This document shows positions 12,480 to 26,530 of a DNA stretch of 64,000 nucleotides, one piece after another. Both the position numbers and the translations under genes were made by a program. Below the pieces are notes generated by a model. It was not told where the DNA came from, ran no database searches, and saw nothing but the letters and a program-made list of their open reading frames with translations. Source of the stretch: Polydactylus sextarius. Its lineage: Eukaryota; Chordata; Actinopteri; Polynemidae. The stretch spans positions 8,035,501 through 8,099,500 of the forward strand of contig CM028920.1 in the NCBI GenBank assembly GCA_016801845.1, written 5' to 3'. The first letter of the stretch is position 1. Every line of letters begins with the position of its first letter.

Positions 12480-15400
12480 CAAAGAAATGTGTGTGACCAA
12501 CTCGGGACCAAAACCGATCACATATCACTGTATAATTCTCAGGAGAGCTGACCATTAAACCGATAGGAATGCAATACGGGTAAATCATGTTATTGAAAAG
12601 TCTGTCATGGGAAATGGTGTCGGGGAATGATAGCAAAGAGAGAAAAGCTTATCTTACCCTTAATTGTTCCTCGCTGAGCCCTTGAAAGCACAATGACTTC
12701 CATCGCACCTTTTGATGATTACACCCTTCTGTCATACCTTCCTCATTTTGAAGAGCTATCGATTACTATTGTGCCTTATTTTTCTTTCTCTTCGCATTCA
12801 CAGTGGAGCACTTGAGGCAGGATTCAACATCTGTCTCTCTTTCTCGCATTGTCTTGTCATTGTCACAGGACAATGCATTGACTGGAGTCTCACAGGACAT
12901 TGTTAAAAGTTGTCACTGAATCAATTGTAAGATATTCCTCTGATATCTATAAAGACTGATTGCTGTTTCAACTAGAAATTTCTCAGTCCAAGAGAGTTCA
13001 GCTTTAAAGATTAAAAAAATACAGTTTTAGTATCAAAACAGTTGTGATAATGGTCATCACTGTTTCATAGGAACATTTCCCTATAATGTACACTGTTTAT
13101 AAGAACAGGTTTCTCAGACTGTTATCAAGATCTGATCCTAAACTGTGGCAGATGGGGGCATCCAGTTGCAACAGTGCTGTGATGTGTCATTGCAACTGAT
13201 TCACACTCATATTTAATTGGAAAAAAGACTCTTGCTGGCGGAATATATGGTGCACAAGTGGATGGAAATATCTCATGTGAGGGGCATTAGAGCAAACAAA
13301 ATGCAAAATAACACCTCTGGATAACAAGAACCCATTTATCACACACTTTAAACCATAAGTCCTCTGCCCTGCTGAGTACTGACAGATGTGTGGGAGAACC
13401 ACAGGTAGAAAACAGAATGTGCAAAAAGTTGCTTGGAAAGAAAAGCTGCTGTCTAATAACTGCAATTTCACTCAACTGGAAATCAAAGAACACCATGGCC
13501 TGGTTTCTCCTCTGTGTATGTGTAATAGTGGAATGAGCTTAATCACCTAATACATCAAGGGCATGGCAGGTTACCAACAGTGAAGTGTGCAACACCACTA
13601 CCACTAGAATATAATGACTTTATTTCTTGCCAGTTACCATAAAGCTCAGCTGACAGCAAAAACACATTCAAGTAGTGTTAGAAATCTGTGCACCACTTTA
13701 AGAAATGGATCTGTCACACCTGGCTGAAACCTGATTCTCTTAATAATGTCAGACTCTGCCTTAATATTGATCTGGTGTATCAGAGATGTAACTAAAATTT
13801 GCAATGTAAAATGAAACCTGTTACTGATCAGTACCTGCTGACCTTATTAAGAGAATCTGGTATTGTTTTGTTTTGTATTTTGTCTACATCGTTACAAAAT
13901 ACAATTTAAATTAGAATTATCACCCTGCACTTGAAGTTGCAGGTAATTAGAACTTAAATTCATGAGTTATGTGCAAAAAAGTCACTTCTGACCAATAGTG
14001 GCAAACCAATAATCTTATCAATTAATTTTTGAGTGTAACCTGTGACCTTTGGTCACCGTATTATAATTTTTGTTTGTGGCAAAAAACCTAAGAACTGAAA
14101 AAAACGTACCTAAGAAAAAAATGCCTCCAGTGTAAAGTTATGCACTTCTGTTATTAATTACAGACACAAGCAGCATATATAACAAATATCTCAATGAGTT
14201 TCAAGTTTACAGACGCTAAACCTGAGAAAATGAGAATGCTGGTAGTAAATTGATATTCCATAACGGCCATCAAAGTAATGTTGGGCTTGTTCATTGCTCC
14301 AAGTATTTCTGTGCCAAGAGGCCATATTCAAGCCTGAAATATTTCACTTCAGGCACAAAAAGCTCTTGTAATCCCCCCCAACAGACCTCAAAGAGAAATT
14401 TCCTTTCCTTGTTATTTCAAAATACTAGTATTTAGGTTTCTGTCACATGATTGAATCTCATAAGTGTCTCAGATAGTCATCTTCAGTGGCTACAGACTGG
14501 GTGTTCCTCCCTGTGACAGGCCTCATCCGTCACAGAGCCGCAGAGAGAGGGAGAGAGACAAAGGGAGAGACAAGCAGACAGCAAAAACAGAGAAATAAAT
14601 ACCTGCTCCACTAAAGCACATGATTGACAAGGAGGAGCCCTTATTCATCATGATGATGGAGCACCATTCAAGGAAACCGAGCATACCCAATAACATCTGG
14701 GTCTGTTGTTTCTTGTCAGTCTCTCTTACAGAAAAATGTTCCATTTGTGAGTCACGGCCTGATTGTTTATGAATTTTTGGCAGAAATAAAAAAGTTAAGT
14801 CGTTTGTCCTTCATGCTTGTCCTTGTCTAACATTTTTCTTCCTTCTTCTCTTCTGAGTCGCTCTTATTTCAAGAGTTGGTTGCTGACCTTCCTGATTGGC
14901 AGGATGCTGCCGCTGCAGTGCCACCTCGACTTATGGGGCCATACTGTTACACCCCCACCCCCCCACACCTTCCTTCAGCCTTCAACCATAGTTATGAGTC
15001 AGCAGTGGGACTGCCGTTCCATCATCTGAGGGCAACATGCTGCTAGAGACAAAGAGAGAGAGACAGATAGGGAGGGAGGCAGTGGGAGATGGTGATGATA
15101 ATGATGTGTGTCTCCATGGGGGGGCTGACACCTCTGACAACATGTCAGCACTGCCGACCCAGATACCACAGCACAGAGACACACAGGACACTGCTTGTGA
15201 GAGCCTGTCAGGTAGTTATTGTAGTTATGATCTGAGAAGTATAGTGGAGGAACGTGATATTAAACTGCAATTTGTTTTGTAATCAGAAAAAACCTAATAT
15301 GTAATTGCACTCAGCTTCTTTGACTTGTAGTGGAATTAAAGGGAACTGCACCGATTTTAAACATCAGTTTACCTGTTAAAAGCACTAATACTCAGATTTT

Positions 15401-18400
15401 TTTGCTCAAACCACACGCTGGTGTTTGATTTTTAATACAGGCTGAAGTCTCATATGATTCTCACCTTAATACATAATCCAGTAACCTCTATTATAACACA
15501 CCAACGAGACCGACGGCAGGTTTCTGATGGCTGATAGTGTTTAATTAAGTGTAACCTAAGAATTTATTCTCCCTGCAGTCTCTGACCCACAGTCTGCTCC
15601 TTTGGCATGGTTGAAGAGGAGCTTAATGTTTAAAAGCTTCACTCTGCTGCACCTGACCCTTGGACCAAATCCCTGACAGATTTTATCATCAGAGCATGGC
15701 TGCAAAGGGGTTTTTTGGGCATTTTTTTGTTTTTATTTTATTGATTTTCTTCCAAATTCCAGCAGACGGATTTTGCCTTGTTCATCCCCGCGCAACCAGC
15801 ATCAGGATGAGAAATGGACGACAGTAATTGCCGAACTCTGATGAAAACATGGAGTTAAACGTAAGCAATAATGGTCTTAAGCTGCATGCAATTTACACGG
15901 CGTGAGGACAATCTAATCAATCCTGTGCTACACTCAATAGGCCATTTGTTTGTTTGGTGAGGATAGAAGAGAAAGAAAAAGGTTCAAAGGCTGCACCTAG
16001 AGAGCTTCAGTACAAATAACCAAAATAACTTTTCTAGAGTCGGCTCAAAGCACAACAGCTCGATAACATGATGCTTTATCAACATCTGCGGATGAAATTT
16101 GTTTTGCTCGCTGAGTTTATGACATTTAAAAGTTTCCTCGGCAACAATATTGTAACATAATCCATTTCCCTTTTTGTTTATCTCTCTTGCCTCCTCAAGA
16201 CACAAGACAACACGTCAATGAGTCGAAGCAAGGCAGGAGAGGAGCCTTGAATCCTGCGCATCGCTCCATCTGTGAAGTACATAATCTGTCTCATGCTTCT
16301 CTCTCCCTGTAGCTATAAACACCGACTTTGCCTTCTGCTCGCTCGCTGGGGGTAATCTGATGGGAGGTGATTTTTATTTACGTCATCAAGGCTTTAAAAC
16401 GCTCTGAGATGTTGTGTTTGTGTTTCTCTATGTGCGCGTGCCTTACCGGGCTCTGAAAGTATAATTTGCTTAAAGTAGTGACGGTAGTTTACAAGAAGGT
16501 GAAAGGCATCTGCAGGGGCTAAAATCAGAAGCTTCTGGTGTTTACAGAGATCTCTCCTTTCCCTCTGTCTCTGACATATGTCTGTCTGGTGGTAGGAAAC
16601 ACAAACTTACGTGTGTGGTTGCTTAATTATGTACTTTAAAAAAAAAAAAAATCTTTTCTTTTTCCTCCTCTCACCCAATTCCCCTGCTCTCTCAGTCCAT
16701 CTGTCATCAAAAGCATCCAAAATATTTATCTGTTCGTCTGTCTGCTTTCTTTTCTGGCTGCACCTCAAAGAGCAGGTCAGCACACTTTGTCTACTCCGAC
16801 ATCCGCAAGGTCATCTGATAGTCTTGCCTTCCTCCCGCTTTCATCCAGCTTGTGAAAGATATCAAATTTAGTCTGGGAGAGGGATATTATTTCGGGAACC
16901 TCGGTGTGGCCTCAAGGGATCTCCACACTTAGAGGGACAGATTAGCCTGCTAGTGAATCCCACACTCCACTGCGGGATCTGCCCATTCATCCACAAAAAG
17001 GGGGCCTCGGTGACGTTCTGTTATTAGTGATAAAAAACTAAACACGGCGCTTATTGATGGCCCGTGCTGCAGGAATTGACTCAAGCAAGACATCCATACT
17101 CCCTCAAGTGAAAGAGGAGAGGGGCTAGAAAAAAGTAGGTTACAGAAATAGAAGAAAAAAAGACAGGCTGCCCTGCTCCTTTTGTGAGCAGAGAAGAACA
17201 CAAACACTGCCAGTGTACAGTGTGTGTTGTTGTGACTGTGAGCTGTGTAGAAACAGTAGCATAAATGCAAGTAGAAAAAGCTCAACAGTTTAGAGCTTCT
17301 TTCTGTGTGATTACCTTTGATTTTCTATGTGCTGTTGTTTCACACACATGCTCTACTCTACGCCTGACGAATGCATGTGACGGACCGTGCAGAGCAATGG
17401 TCCGGCAGAGTGGCAATGTAACTGTCGGCTCTTCTCCACCGCTCCTTGTCTTGGCAACAGGGAGTGTGAGGGAACCAGCACGAGCAAGACGCCTCCTTCT
17501 GCCTGATGAATGTTGCAGAGTGGGTGAGGCAGGAAAGGCAAGGCAAGTGAGAGATGGCTTTTCTGCAACAGCATGGGGGTAAGAAGTGGGTCATGAGGAA
17601 ATCCCCATATGGGTTACCCCGCACCCCCCTTACCTCCTTACCCCCACTGGGCATCGCCTGCACTGCCAGCAGCCTCTTCAAAACTAACCCAGAGCCCCAA
17701 GCGAGAAGCACAAAGGGGGCAAGCACTTGGCCACATTTTTTACTGTGTTGCCAGTTTATTTGGAACAATCTCTGCCCTGACACAGATTGTACGTTCTAAC
17801 AAGTTATAAGTCACGCGACATTGTGCGTGGAAGACCAGTATTCTGTGCATCAGTTGGTGTTTGTCAGTGTAATCGAATCAATAAGTGTAACTGAAAGTGG
17901 CCTTAGAGTGTGTTCGCTGAACATGCTTGTATTTTTGACAATCAAGAGGCAGTAAATACACTAAAAAGCTGTTTCCGATGAAGCCGGAAAAGAATTACTT
18001 ATATGGCAGCACTCGATGATTCATAGCATCCAACATCCAGGCAGTGTTTATTGCCAGAAGTCCAAACAACATAGTTACCACTAGTTTGTTGGAACGGTTG
18101 AAGGACTTCTACTGGCACAACAAATTTGTCCAACAACACATGAACTTTGAGTTGTTTTTTGGGAAATATCCGATAATGATGATGATGTTCCCAATTAATC
18201 ATTAACAAAGGGTAAGATCATGAGCCAACAGATGCAAAGTTTCTACAAGAAAATCAAAGTACCATCATTTCCCAAACACTTTAGGGTGATGTACTTCACT
18301 GTGTGATTTTAGTGTGTAGTCATTCATTTAGTTTGAGAAGTGACAGTCGTTGTTGGATGGGTAACAGGAGACTGTTCTGAGCTAGTGAACTAGTTAATTT

Positions 18401-21400
18401 TAATCTTACTCCAGCACTGATTGTTCATGTAGTTTTGGTTTTTGTGCATATTTTCTATGACTGTAAATGGAAAAACAAGACATCATTAGATGTTACCTTG
18501 AAAGATGTGATGGGTATTTATTCACTTTTTTAACTATCAACTGATTAAACATACAGTAAAATAAAAGCAACCTTGGGAGCCTATGTGAAAAACAATGGTA
18601 AAGAGTTGCTTGGTCAAAACAAACCCAGTGTCCCCTGATAATCATCATAGGATTGCTAAAGCTGAAGGACAAAGGAACCTGAATCAGGATATCTATACAT
18701 ATCCCCTGTACCTTCACTGGGCTGCCCCCAAATATCAACCAATTTCAGCATCTGAAGCAGTGTAATATTTTATACAACCTACATCTTCCAGAGTCTATGT
18801 GCAATGAGGCTTGACAATTATATTATCTGCATTACATGGACTAAAAACTCAAAGTGATGTATATACATATGTAATCAATAACACCGCTGTTACAAAGTCA
18901 TTCTCCAGTCATCACATTAGGTTATAAAAAGTATTTATGAAGTTTACCCTTGGAGATGTTCATCGTCTGGATGGAAATGCAAATTTAGACTATATTAGTC
19001 ACTAACACTTTATATCGAAATCTAGACCAAAGAGAGTTCTATGTCTATGTCAGACTCCACAAGGAAATCAGGATAACTCAGACATACATCTGTATGTGTA
19101 TTTACTGTATGTGCACAGTGTAGAAAATATTTCTCTCTGACATTATCTCTTGCCTCTGTTTTTTATATCATGCATGCATACACACACACTAAGCACATGC
19201 TGACACATATAAACACCTCTGCACCCACCACCTCATATCCATGTCTTCCCAAATGAACTAAATCTAAACTGGTTAATTATGGGATTCACTGCTGTTAGCA
19301 CCTGTTAGATAATTAATGCCAATCACTGCCTTCTGGGGAGGAGAATTATCTTCCATCAAAACACGGTTTAGTTAGCATCCCTCTCTGTCTCTGCCTCTCC
19401 TCTCTTGTTTCCTTATAATAAATAGATAGGTGCTGCTACAAACAAATGTTGCGGCAATGGCGTTGCTCATGAACAGAGCGGTCGCGGAATTTCATCAACC
19501 ACAGATGGGGAGACAGAGTAGGAGTGTGGACATGGCGATGGCGATAGCGAAACCCAAGATGTTGGCTGGCAAACACAATCAGAAAATGGTAAATAATTTA
19601 GGACTGAGCTAATGCTGGATGGCAAAGGTGATTCTGGACAGAGTGGTGGCTGCTAAAACAGGCTCGTAGTGCAGTTTCCCTACTGTTTTGATATTCAAAC
19701 CAATAGTATTCTATAAAAATTTAAGACCCATGTTAAAGACACAAGGTCATTCACTTGGTATTAAAACAGACATGCTGGCTGTAGTTGTAGGGTTGGAGTC
19801 AATGATTTTTCCTATCTAAATTGATATTGATGAATGTCGGGCAGGTTTGCTGATTTGCAAACTGTACATACATGTATTTCTGAAGATAATGATGACAATC
19901 TTCTTTTAAACGAATGCTGCCAACTGCTATTGCTGTTGAATGATTATTAGGTCATTACAGGTGCTGCATTTTAGCATCAATAAACCATTGAGGAAAAGGA
20001 GACGTGAACAAACAGATTATCACATGGAAAACTGAAAATTTTCATACTCATCTATAGCTGGTGACCATCAGTTATGATGTCTGACGTGGTTTGTCACAAG
20101 AAGATTTTAACTGGTCACTAAAGTAAGCTTTTAAGCTAATATTAGCTACATGAGCTATCTATCTCTGGCTGACTTTTTAAGGCTTCCAGTTGACTTGTTT
20201 TAAAACTAACCATGTAAAAAAGGGTTTTAAATATGTAATTAATGGGTAGGTACATTATCCCAGGCATAAAGTTAGCTAAAGCCCTAATATCATCCAATGT
20301 TAACTTCCACACGTAGGAAATACTTCTCTGTGGTTGTAAGAGTTGTGAATCGGGCTTTTTTGATATGCTAATGTGACCCAGTTAGGAAATTATATGCCCC
20401 ATTGGAAGTAATCTTTGTTTGTTATTGAAGGTAATAACCAAGTTAGCTGGACATCTTAACATTTCAGCTTTTATTAGAGCACAGTTTAATCTGGTCTTTA
20501 CACTTGTGGCCTGCTTGTGGCCTTGTGTTTTATTAAACCATTGTACAAACTTTTTAGATGTAGCGCGCCTGTCTTTTTTATAGCCCACTGCTATCCGTTG
20601 CCATCCAACTGCTTCAGCATGTGATGAAATCCAAAGTTGTCCAACATTTAGCTATGTTATGATTGGACAAACACTATTAAAAGAAGACATTTAACAAAAG
20701 GTCATTTTTTTGCTCAGTATGACAAAGATACACTGTGTTAATGATTCAAAAATCTTATTGTTGTATGTAGCTAATCAAGCTGTTCAAATTATCCTGAGAA
20801 CAATTTCTTTAATCAGCCGGACCTCCACAGAGACCTTAGCTTAACTGCATTTTTTTTAAAACCAAAAGTAGCTTGTTTTGATTTTCATGAGAGAACCTGG
20901 TTTGGTGAGTGAAATGTATTATAATTTAAGAGATAGATATTGTGGGTCAGGGGAGGCAGTCATACATAAATTTAATCTTTTGTGCTGGCAGAGCTGCATG
21001 GAATGAATTATACATCATTTAACGTTCTTAACTGTTGATCTTAGCGTGATGCAGAGTCTGGTAGAACAATGTACACAATCACAGAGGAGGTGGGGGGGTG
21101 TGGGGGCAGCGAGGAAGTGGCTGATGGGGGAAACAGGGGAGAGTATTGAGGGTGCAGATTAAAATCAATACAAACATACGTCTGGACTAAATGACTCCGG
21201 TGCAGTGAGATGAAATTCAGTATGATCCTGCAATAACATGAGGATCAGACAGGCAGCTAAGTTAAATCTTTGCAATGAACACCATGCATGCGAGATGTCA
21301 CATTTAGCTCTATCTACTAAATATGAGCACCCGAACATGCATAAACACAAAAAAAACATATGTGATCTAATATATTTTGTATTTGAATGAAATTGTTGTA

Positions 21401-24344
21401 TTGATGCTTTAAATTGGATCATTCTATGCAACTGTATGTTATTTTCCATTTTTGCTAATAGATCCTCCTAAATCCTCCACACCAGACCTTATGATTCATA
21501 CAAATCTAACAATCCTCTTGTGATACTTGCTGATACTATTTTCTAGAGATTTTTGTATTGAGTGAGATTTTAACTTGAGCAGTAAGATAGTATAACTTAT
21601 GCAGAACGGTCTGGTAATGATAGTTCAAATTTTAATTTGTTGATTCTTAACTACTGCAAAGTATTGAGCACTAATGTCAGGTAAGTATTGATTACTCAGA
21701 GTTGTATTGACAAGGTAGCTGAACAGTGAGGTTATATTTCTGCTGCATCTGCCTCAAGTTAGGAAACAAAACTAGAGCACACGGTTAGATGGATAGAAAC
21801 ATGAGTTGTAGACCAGAAATATGGATTTTATTTTGCTTTGTTTAACTTGAATCAAATTCTGACCATTAAAAAACACAGAGAAATGAAGAATTAACAAAGC
21901 TGCATCAGTCTTTAAACAACAACAAATCTCAAATATGTAATTATTCGGTCTGTGCATTAAAATGACCTGGACACAGCAGTGTACAAAATCCTCAACACTA
22001 AGCAATTAGAGACTTTACCAAAGTAATGCCCCCTGATCAGAGAATACAGTGTAATTTTGCCAATATACTCATTGGCACCAGGCACTATTATAAGAGGCCA
22101 GTATTATTAGACTACACTATACTACCTAAAACACTTTATTTAGAGGTAAAACAGAAAGTGAGAACATCCAGACATGAGTAATAATCTGTCGCTGCACGGA
22201 AAAAGCTGTGCACAAAGAATTAAGTCAAGTGCTGAAGTTCAGAGTTTAATCGCTGAGGAGAAATACACATCAACAGCACATAAAGTAAGGTTTTTTAGTA
22301 TAAAGCACGCTGTTGTGTTTCTTTTCCAGTGTAAATGCATGCAAATCCTCAGAACCCGTTAAAATACCTTCTCTCTGAAATGAAATACATCAACTGGACT
22401 GCTTAGGTTCCCTCCTGTTGCCATGTTCCCAGAATTCAGCTATTGTCTTGGTTAGTACAGTGTTATCATTGATTGGATGACAGGATGATTGTCAGAGCTA
22501 TGCAAGTAATACCCAGTAATAAAGCTGCAAAAACAAGGTGGTGGATCCAATGATTTTCTGTGTAAGAGGAAACAAATTCAGAATTGCTGCCAAGTATGTT
22601 TGTACCATTTATCACAGACTAACTGTACACACATTTAAAACTCTGGTCTTGCTGTTGAAATCCACTGACTTCTCATTGTCTACTGGCAAATACAAGAAAT
22701 CAATGTCTCTCATCTTCTATCCTCACTATACAAGACTGATGCACCTGCCAAATTCACATCAATGTTGTTTGTTACACATGACGTTTAATGAACTCGCCAA
22801 TACTTCAGTGAATGGTGATTTTTTTTTTTTTTTTTACAGAGGAGCTTTTGACCAATTCAGGACTAAATGAACGTCAAAAGCCCAAAGCCGGATCAGCACA
22901 ACAGAGGAATGTCACCATTGTGTGGATGAAGGCGAAATGCAACAGGGAGCTTTGTCTGAATTCTATCTGCTCCGTGTCTTCCCACCTTCATATCAGGAGA
23001 GGTTTGAAAGATCGATGGTCTCCATATAGATTTCCTAACTCCATCTTCACTCAGATGCTCTTAGCCTCCTCTCTGTACAGACTCCATTCCTCTCTCTGAT
23101 TTTCACCGTCTTTCTTTTCTCATCTCTTGGCCTTCACTTTGCGCTCTGCCCGTCTCATTTCTGTTCCCTCACTTTGTGTCTCTATCTTTCAGACTTGGCA
23201 CACGGAACTACTCTCTGTCAGGCTCCGTTTATCAAAATAGGAGTGGAAAAAAAAGAGAAAAAAAGGCACTTTCAGATCCCCTGTCCTTCTATTTCCCAAG
23301 ATTCCTGAGGGGGACTGATTCAATCGCTGCCTGCTGGTGAGGTTGACTGTGACATCTAAAGGTACTTCTCCCTCTGGATGTCTGTCTCTTTTGCTTCTCT
23401 ACAATTCCTATTTCTCTGCTCAATGCGGCACTCGGTACAATTGCCATCTCTCTATAGTGAAAAAGTACCTTTCTTATGTGATCAGAGATGGTTATCCTAT
23501 GTGCAAAGATGTATAGAGTTGTATGATTATAGGCTGTGTAACAGACACTCGAGTGAAGCGTTAATTCTTTGTGCACGACTTCTGCTCACAATAATAGAAC
23601 TAAATAAAAGCTGCATACACGTCATCGCGGGCACACAACTGCATATTATACATTACTGGGCAGCCACCTAAATTAATGTGCTCTCTGATTTTCCAATAAG
23701 GTAAGACCCCGTTGGGATTATGAAGCTCATTAAGCTGCTTTGTGTGCAGACACAGTACCACACTGCTGCCAGTGATCTGATGAGAAGATACTGAAATGGT
23801 GCATTTGCATATATGCATCAGACGAAACATGGCGGCCAATGAAAGGGGAGCAAAACAATCTGAATTTCCATATTGAATCAACAGTAACGCAAATGGTTTA
23901 GTTTTGGTAAGAACACATTATGTACACCTGTATTTATTAATCATGTGGATTATGTTGAAGGATTAATGGTGTGAATGGATTTTTTTTATCAAGCTTGCAT
24001 TTTAATAGTGACTTAAAGACCTATAAAGCTCACTAATGAACATTATACCTTGAATTATTACAAACACCGAAGTGTTAAAGAAAGTATTTGTGAGTTATAT
24101 GGCATCATCACCATGAGATTGCCAGGCAACCAGAAGCAGTTTCCCTAGCTCGCTTCACAATCAGGCGTGTAGTGGCATAACTCCTCTCTCTTTAACTCTA
24201 ACTGCCAGGAAGCAAATAAGTGTTTGTAACATGTGAAAATATTCCTGTTAATGCTGTGAAACTGGGTCACCATTGCAAGCCACTGTAATTCAATCCCCTT
24301 CCTTTTCCACAGAAGCAAGCCCCATGCTTATACTCTACACACAG

Positions 24345-24675
24345 ATTTCCGGTGGAACCGTATGTAAAACGATTGTGATGCGAGAACAGTTGAATGTCTG
24401 ATTGATACAGTTTAAGGATTCACCTTGTGTGTTCTCCTTGACTCTCTGTGACACTGAGGTGCTTCTTGCTGTGTGGTGTTACCAACAAGAGTGTTAGGTG
24501 ATATTAGATGATAAGTTTCCGGTGGATCTGTACTTTAAACGATTTTGAAGCCACAACATTTGAAAGCAATTGTTACAGTTAAGCATTCAGACTGTGTGTT
24601 CTCCTTGACTCTCTTCTTTGACACTGAGGTGAATCTAGCTGTGTGGTGTTTTCAATAAGAGTATTAGGTGACATG
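24345..24675. repeat. Diverged tandem duplication, unit about 170 bp
   Basis: Two direct copies, from about 24345 and 24515. Both begin with TTTCCGGTGG and share AAACGATT, TGTGTTCTCCTTGACTCTC, TGACACTGAGGTG and GCTGTGTGGTGTT. They close with GTGTTAGGTG in copy 1 and GTATTAGGTG in copy 2. Small indels and substitutions show an old duplication. No coding potential is shared. Confidence 0.9.
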
Positions 24676-25658
24676 TGAATGTAATAAATAAAGACCACAT
24701 CCATCTAACCTTCCTGAGGATAAAGCTCTTAAAACAAACAGTAAAAACCAGGAGATTCACAGCACAAACACAAAGTATATGCTATGTTCAACTCATATTT
24801 ATCAGTGAGAGGCTTCTAAGCCTGTTGCATACATATAGTGTAAATGACTGCGGACAGAGACATATTTCTGATACTCTGGGGAATGTGGTGAGAATTTCAT
24901 CTAGAAACTGCGACAAAAACAACACTGAGAGTAGAACGAAAAAACTGTTTTCTGTAGCCATAAGAGACAAGAAATGCCAAGAGAAAAGGCAACAGTGGCC
25001 AGACGCCGAGGGGAGCTGAGAGCAGGGCGATTGCTGCAATCAGAGGGGTGGAAAACAAAACTCCTTCTCTGTTTTTGTGAGGCGTTCCAGGCTGGTAATT
25101 TGCAGGCAGTCAGACAGGCACAAGATCTGTCGGGAGCGAGAGCCCAGCTTCGTGACGCATTTTCGCCCAGCCACATGTCCCCTATCCGTGGGCCAGCGCC
25201 CAGCAGGACGGGAGGTAGGAGCGGTGGTGCTTGTGGTGGTAGCGGCGGTGCGGTGGAAGCGGGGGCTGTAAGCCTTGTCCGCGAGTTTTTGTGTGTTTCA
25301 GCATTTGTGTGCGTCCATATGTACGTATGAGAATGGAGAGGACGAGCGACGGGAAAGCTGCCAATGTGTCCCTACCTCCTCGGGGCTGGGTGGGTGAGCG
25401 AGCCAGGCCATACTGAAGCCCGCAGGCAAGAAAAAGAGCGAGTTTGGTGATGGGTTTGTGTGTGTGCGTGTCAAGAAGCATGCCTGGTGGATGGTGCATG
25501 GAGGAAAAGAGAGGGTGATTTCACAATTGTGCTCCCAGCATGAGCTTTCCCTGCCTGTGACTTAACATCGCTGGTGGCATCAGTCAGCTAGCCAAGCAAA
25601 TCTGCTACCTGCCCCCAGGCTGTGTGTGAAACACAAGCCTAGAACACACATATTTTTA

Positions 25659-25659
25659 T

Positions 25660-25748
<89 letters not shown>
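25659..25748. repeat. Compound (CA)n(TA)n(GA)n microsatellite
   Basis: Three dinucleotide arrays in direct succession: CA to about 25678, TA to 25710, and GA to 25748. Confidence 0.95.
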
Positions 25749-25749
<1 letters not shown>

Positions 25750-25979
25750 TGTATACATGTGGACACTGTTTTTTTGAAGGCATGTCTTCTCATAAGGAGG
25801 AGAAATGACAAAAAAAGAGCCTTCGGCACTTTAGGGACATGTGAGGTGATCTGTTGCTTTGGTCGGTTCATCCAAAACAGACTGTTCTCTTGCAAAGCCA
25901 AGACTTTCGTAACACACACATGGAGGAGTGAGCGGCTAGCCACAGTTTAGCTCCTATAATACTGTGATAAGATGCACTC

Positions 25980-26374
25980 CAGTGGTCCACAACCCTTTTT
26001 ATTCTCTGATATAACTTTACAGCACTGCCAGAGGAAGTACCCTCTGGTACCCTTTCACTGACCCCATTAGTTTTTAACTGAATACTTAATAACCCTGTAA
26101 CTATGAGTGGATATTGATACAGTATACTTATGTTGATACTCAGATCCTTCACATAAATATGTACTAATGGTGGCAGAAGCTCCCTAGCTTTTCTGTTTGC
26201 TATCCAGTTCACAAGAACTCTTGATGTAAGGATATAGGCTACAATACATGTTTGACTCATATTTCTTCGTTGGTTATATTAGTTTGTACAACCCCACAGT
26301 CTTCCCTCATACCTCCCCTGGCAACCGCAAGAAAATGCCCCCTGTGGTTCAAGCACCAAGGCTGGGAATCACTG
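25980..26374. mobile_element. Non-autonomous hAT-like DNA transposon (MITE), 395 bp
   Basis: The left end CAGTGGTCCACAACCC and the inverted right end (CAGTGATTCCCAGCC on the opposite strand) match at about 11 of 15 positions. They fit the CAGTGRTTCYCAACC-type termini known from vertebrate hAT elements. Flanks are ATGCACTC (25972-25979) and ATGCACTG (26375-26382), an 8-bp target-site duplication with one mismatch, the length typical of hAT. The interior has no transposase frame, so it would have depended on a transposase supplied in trans. It is an old copy in shisa9 intron 2. Confidence 0.75.
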
Positions 26375-26455
26375 ATGCACTGTCCTCTATGAGATGAGAG
26401 TTTCCACTGTGAATATTATTAGAACTCAGCTGGAATGCTGTTAAGAAAAAGCAGG

Positions 26456-26456
<1 letters not shown>

Positions 26457-26513
<57 letters not shown>

Positions 26514-26530
26514 GTGTGTGTGTGTGTATA
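26457..26530. repeat. (TA)n(TG)n microsatellite
   Basis: About 50 bp of TA alternation followed by TGTGTG. It begins about 80 bp after the hAT-like element. Confidence 0.95.

Noticed and set aside
13401..13480. Search for the shisa9 terminal exon or other coding exons in the unique parts of intron 2
   Set aside because: No Shisa tail or other domain signature found; the open frames here are short and random.
17265..17809. Overlapping open frames of 66-141 codons on both strands
   Set aside because: Open on both strands in a GC-richer patch, with no recognisable domain or convincing splice structure; likely chance.
22812..22868. Poly-T followed by ACAG, resembling a splice acceptor
   Set aside because: Following sequence matches no known protein and has no paired donor with coding support.
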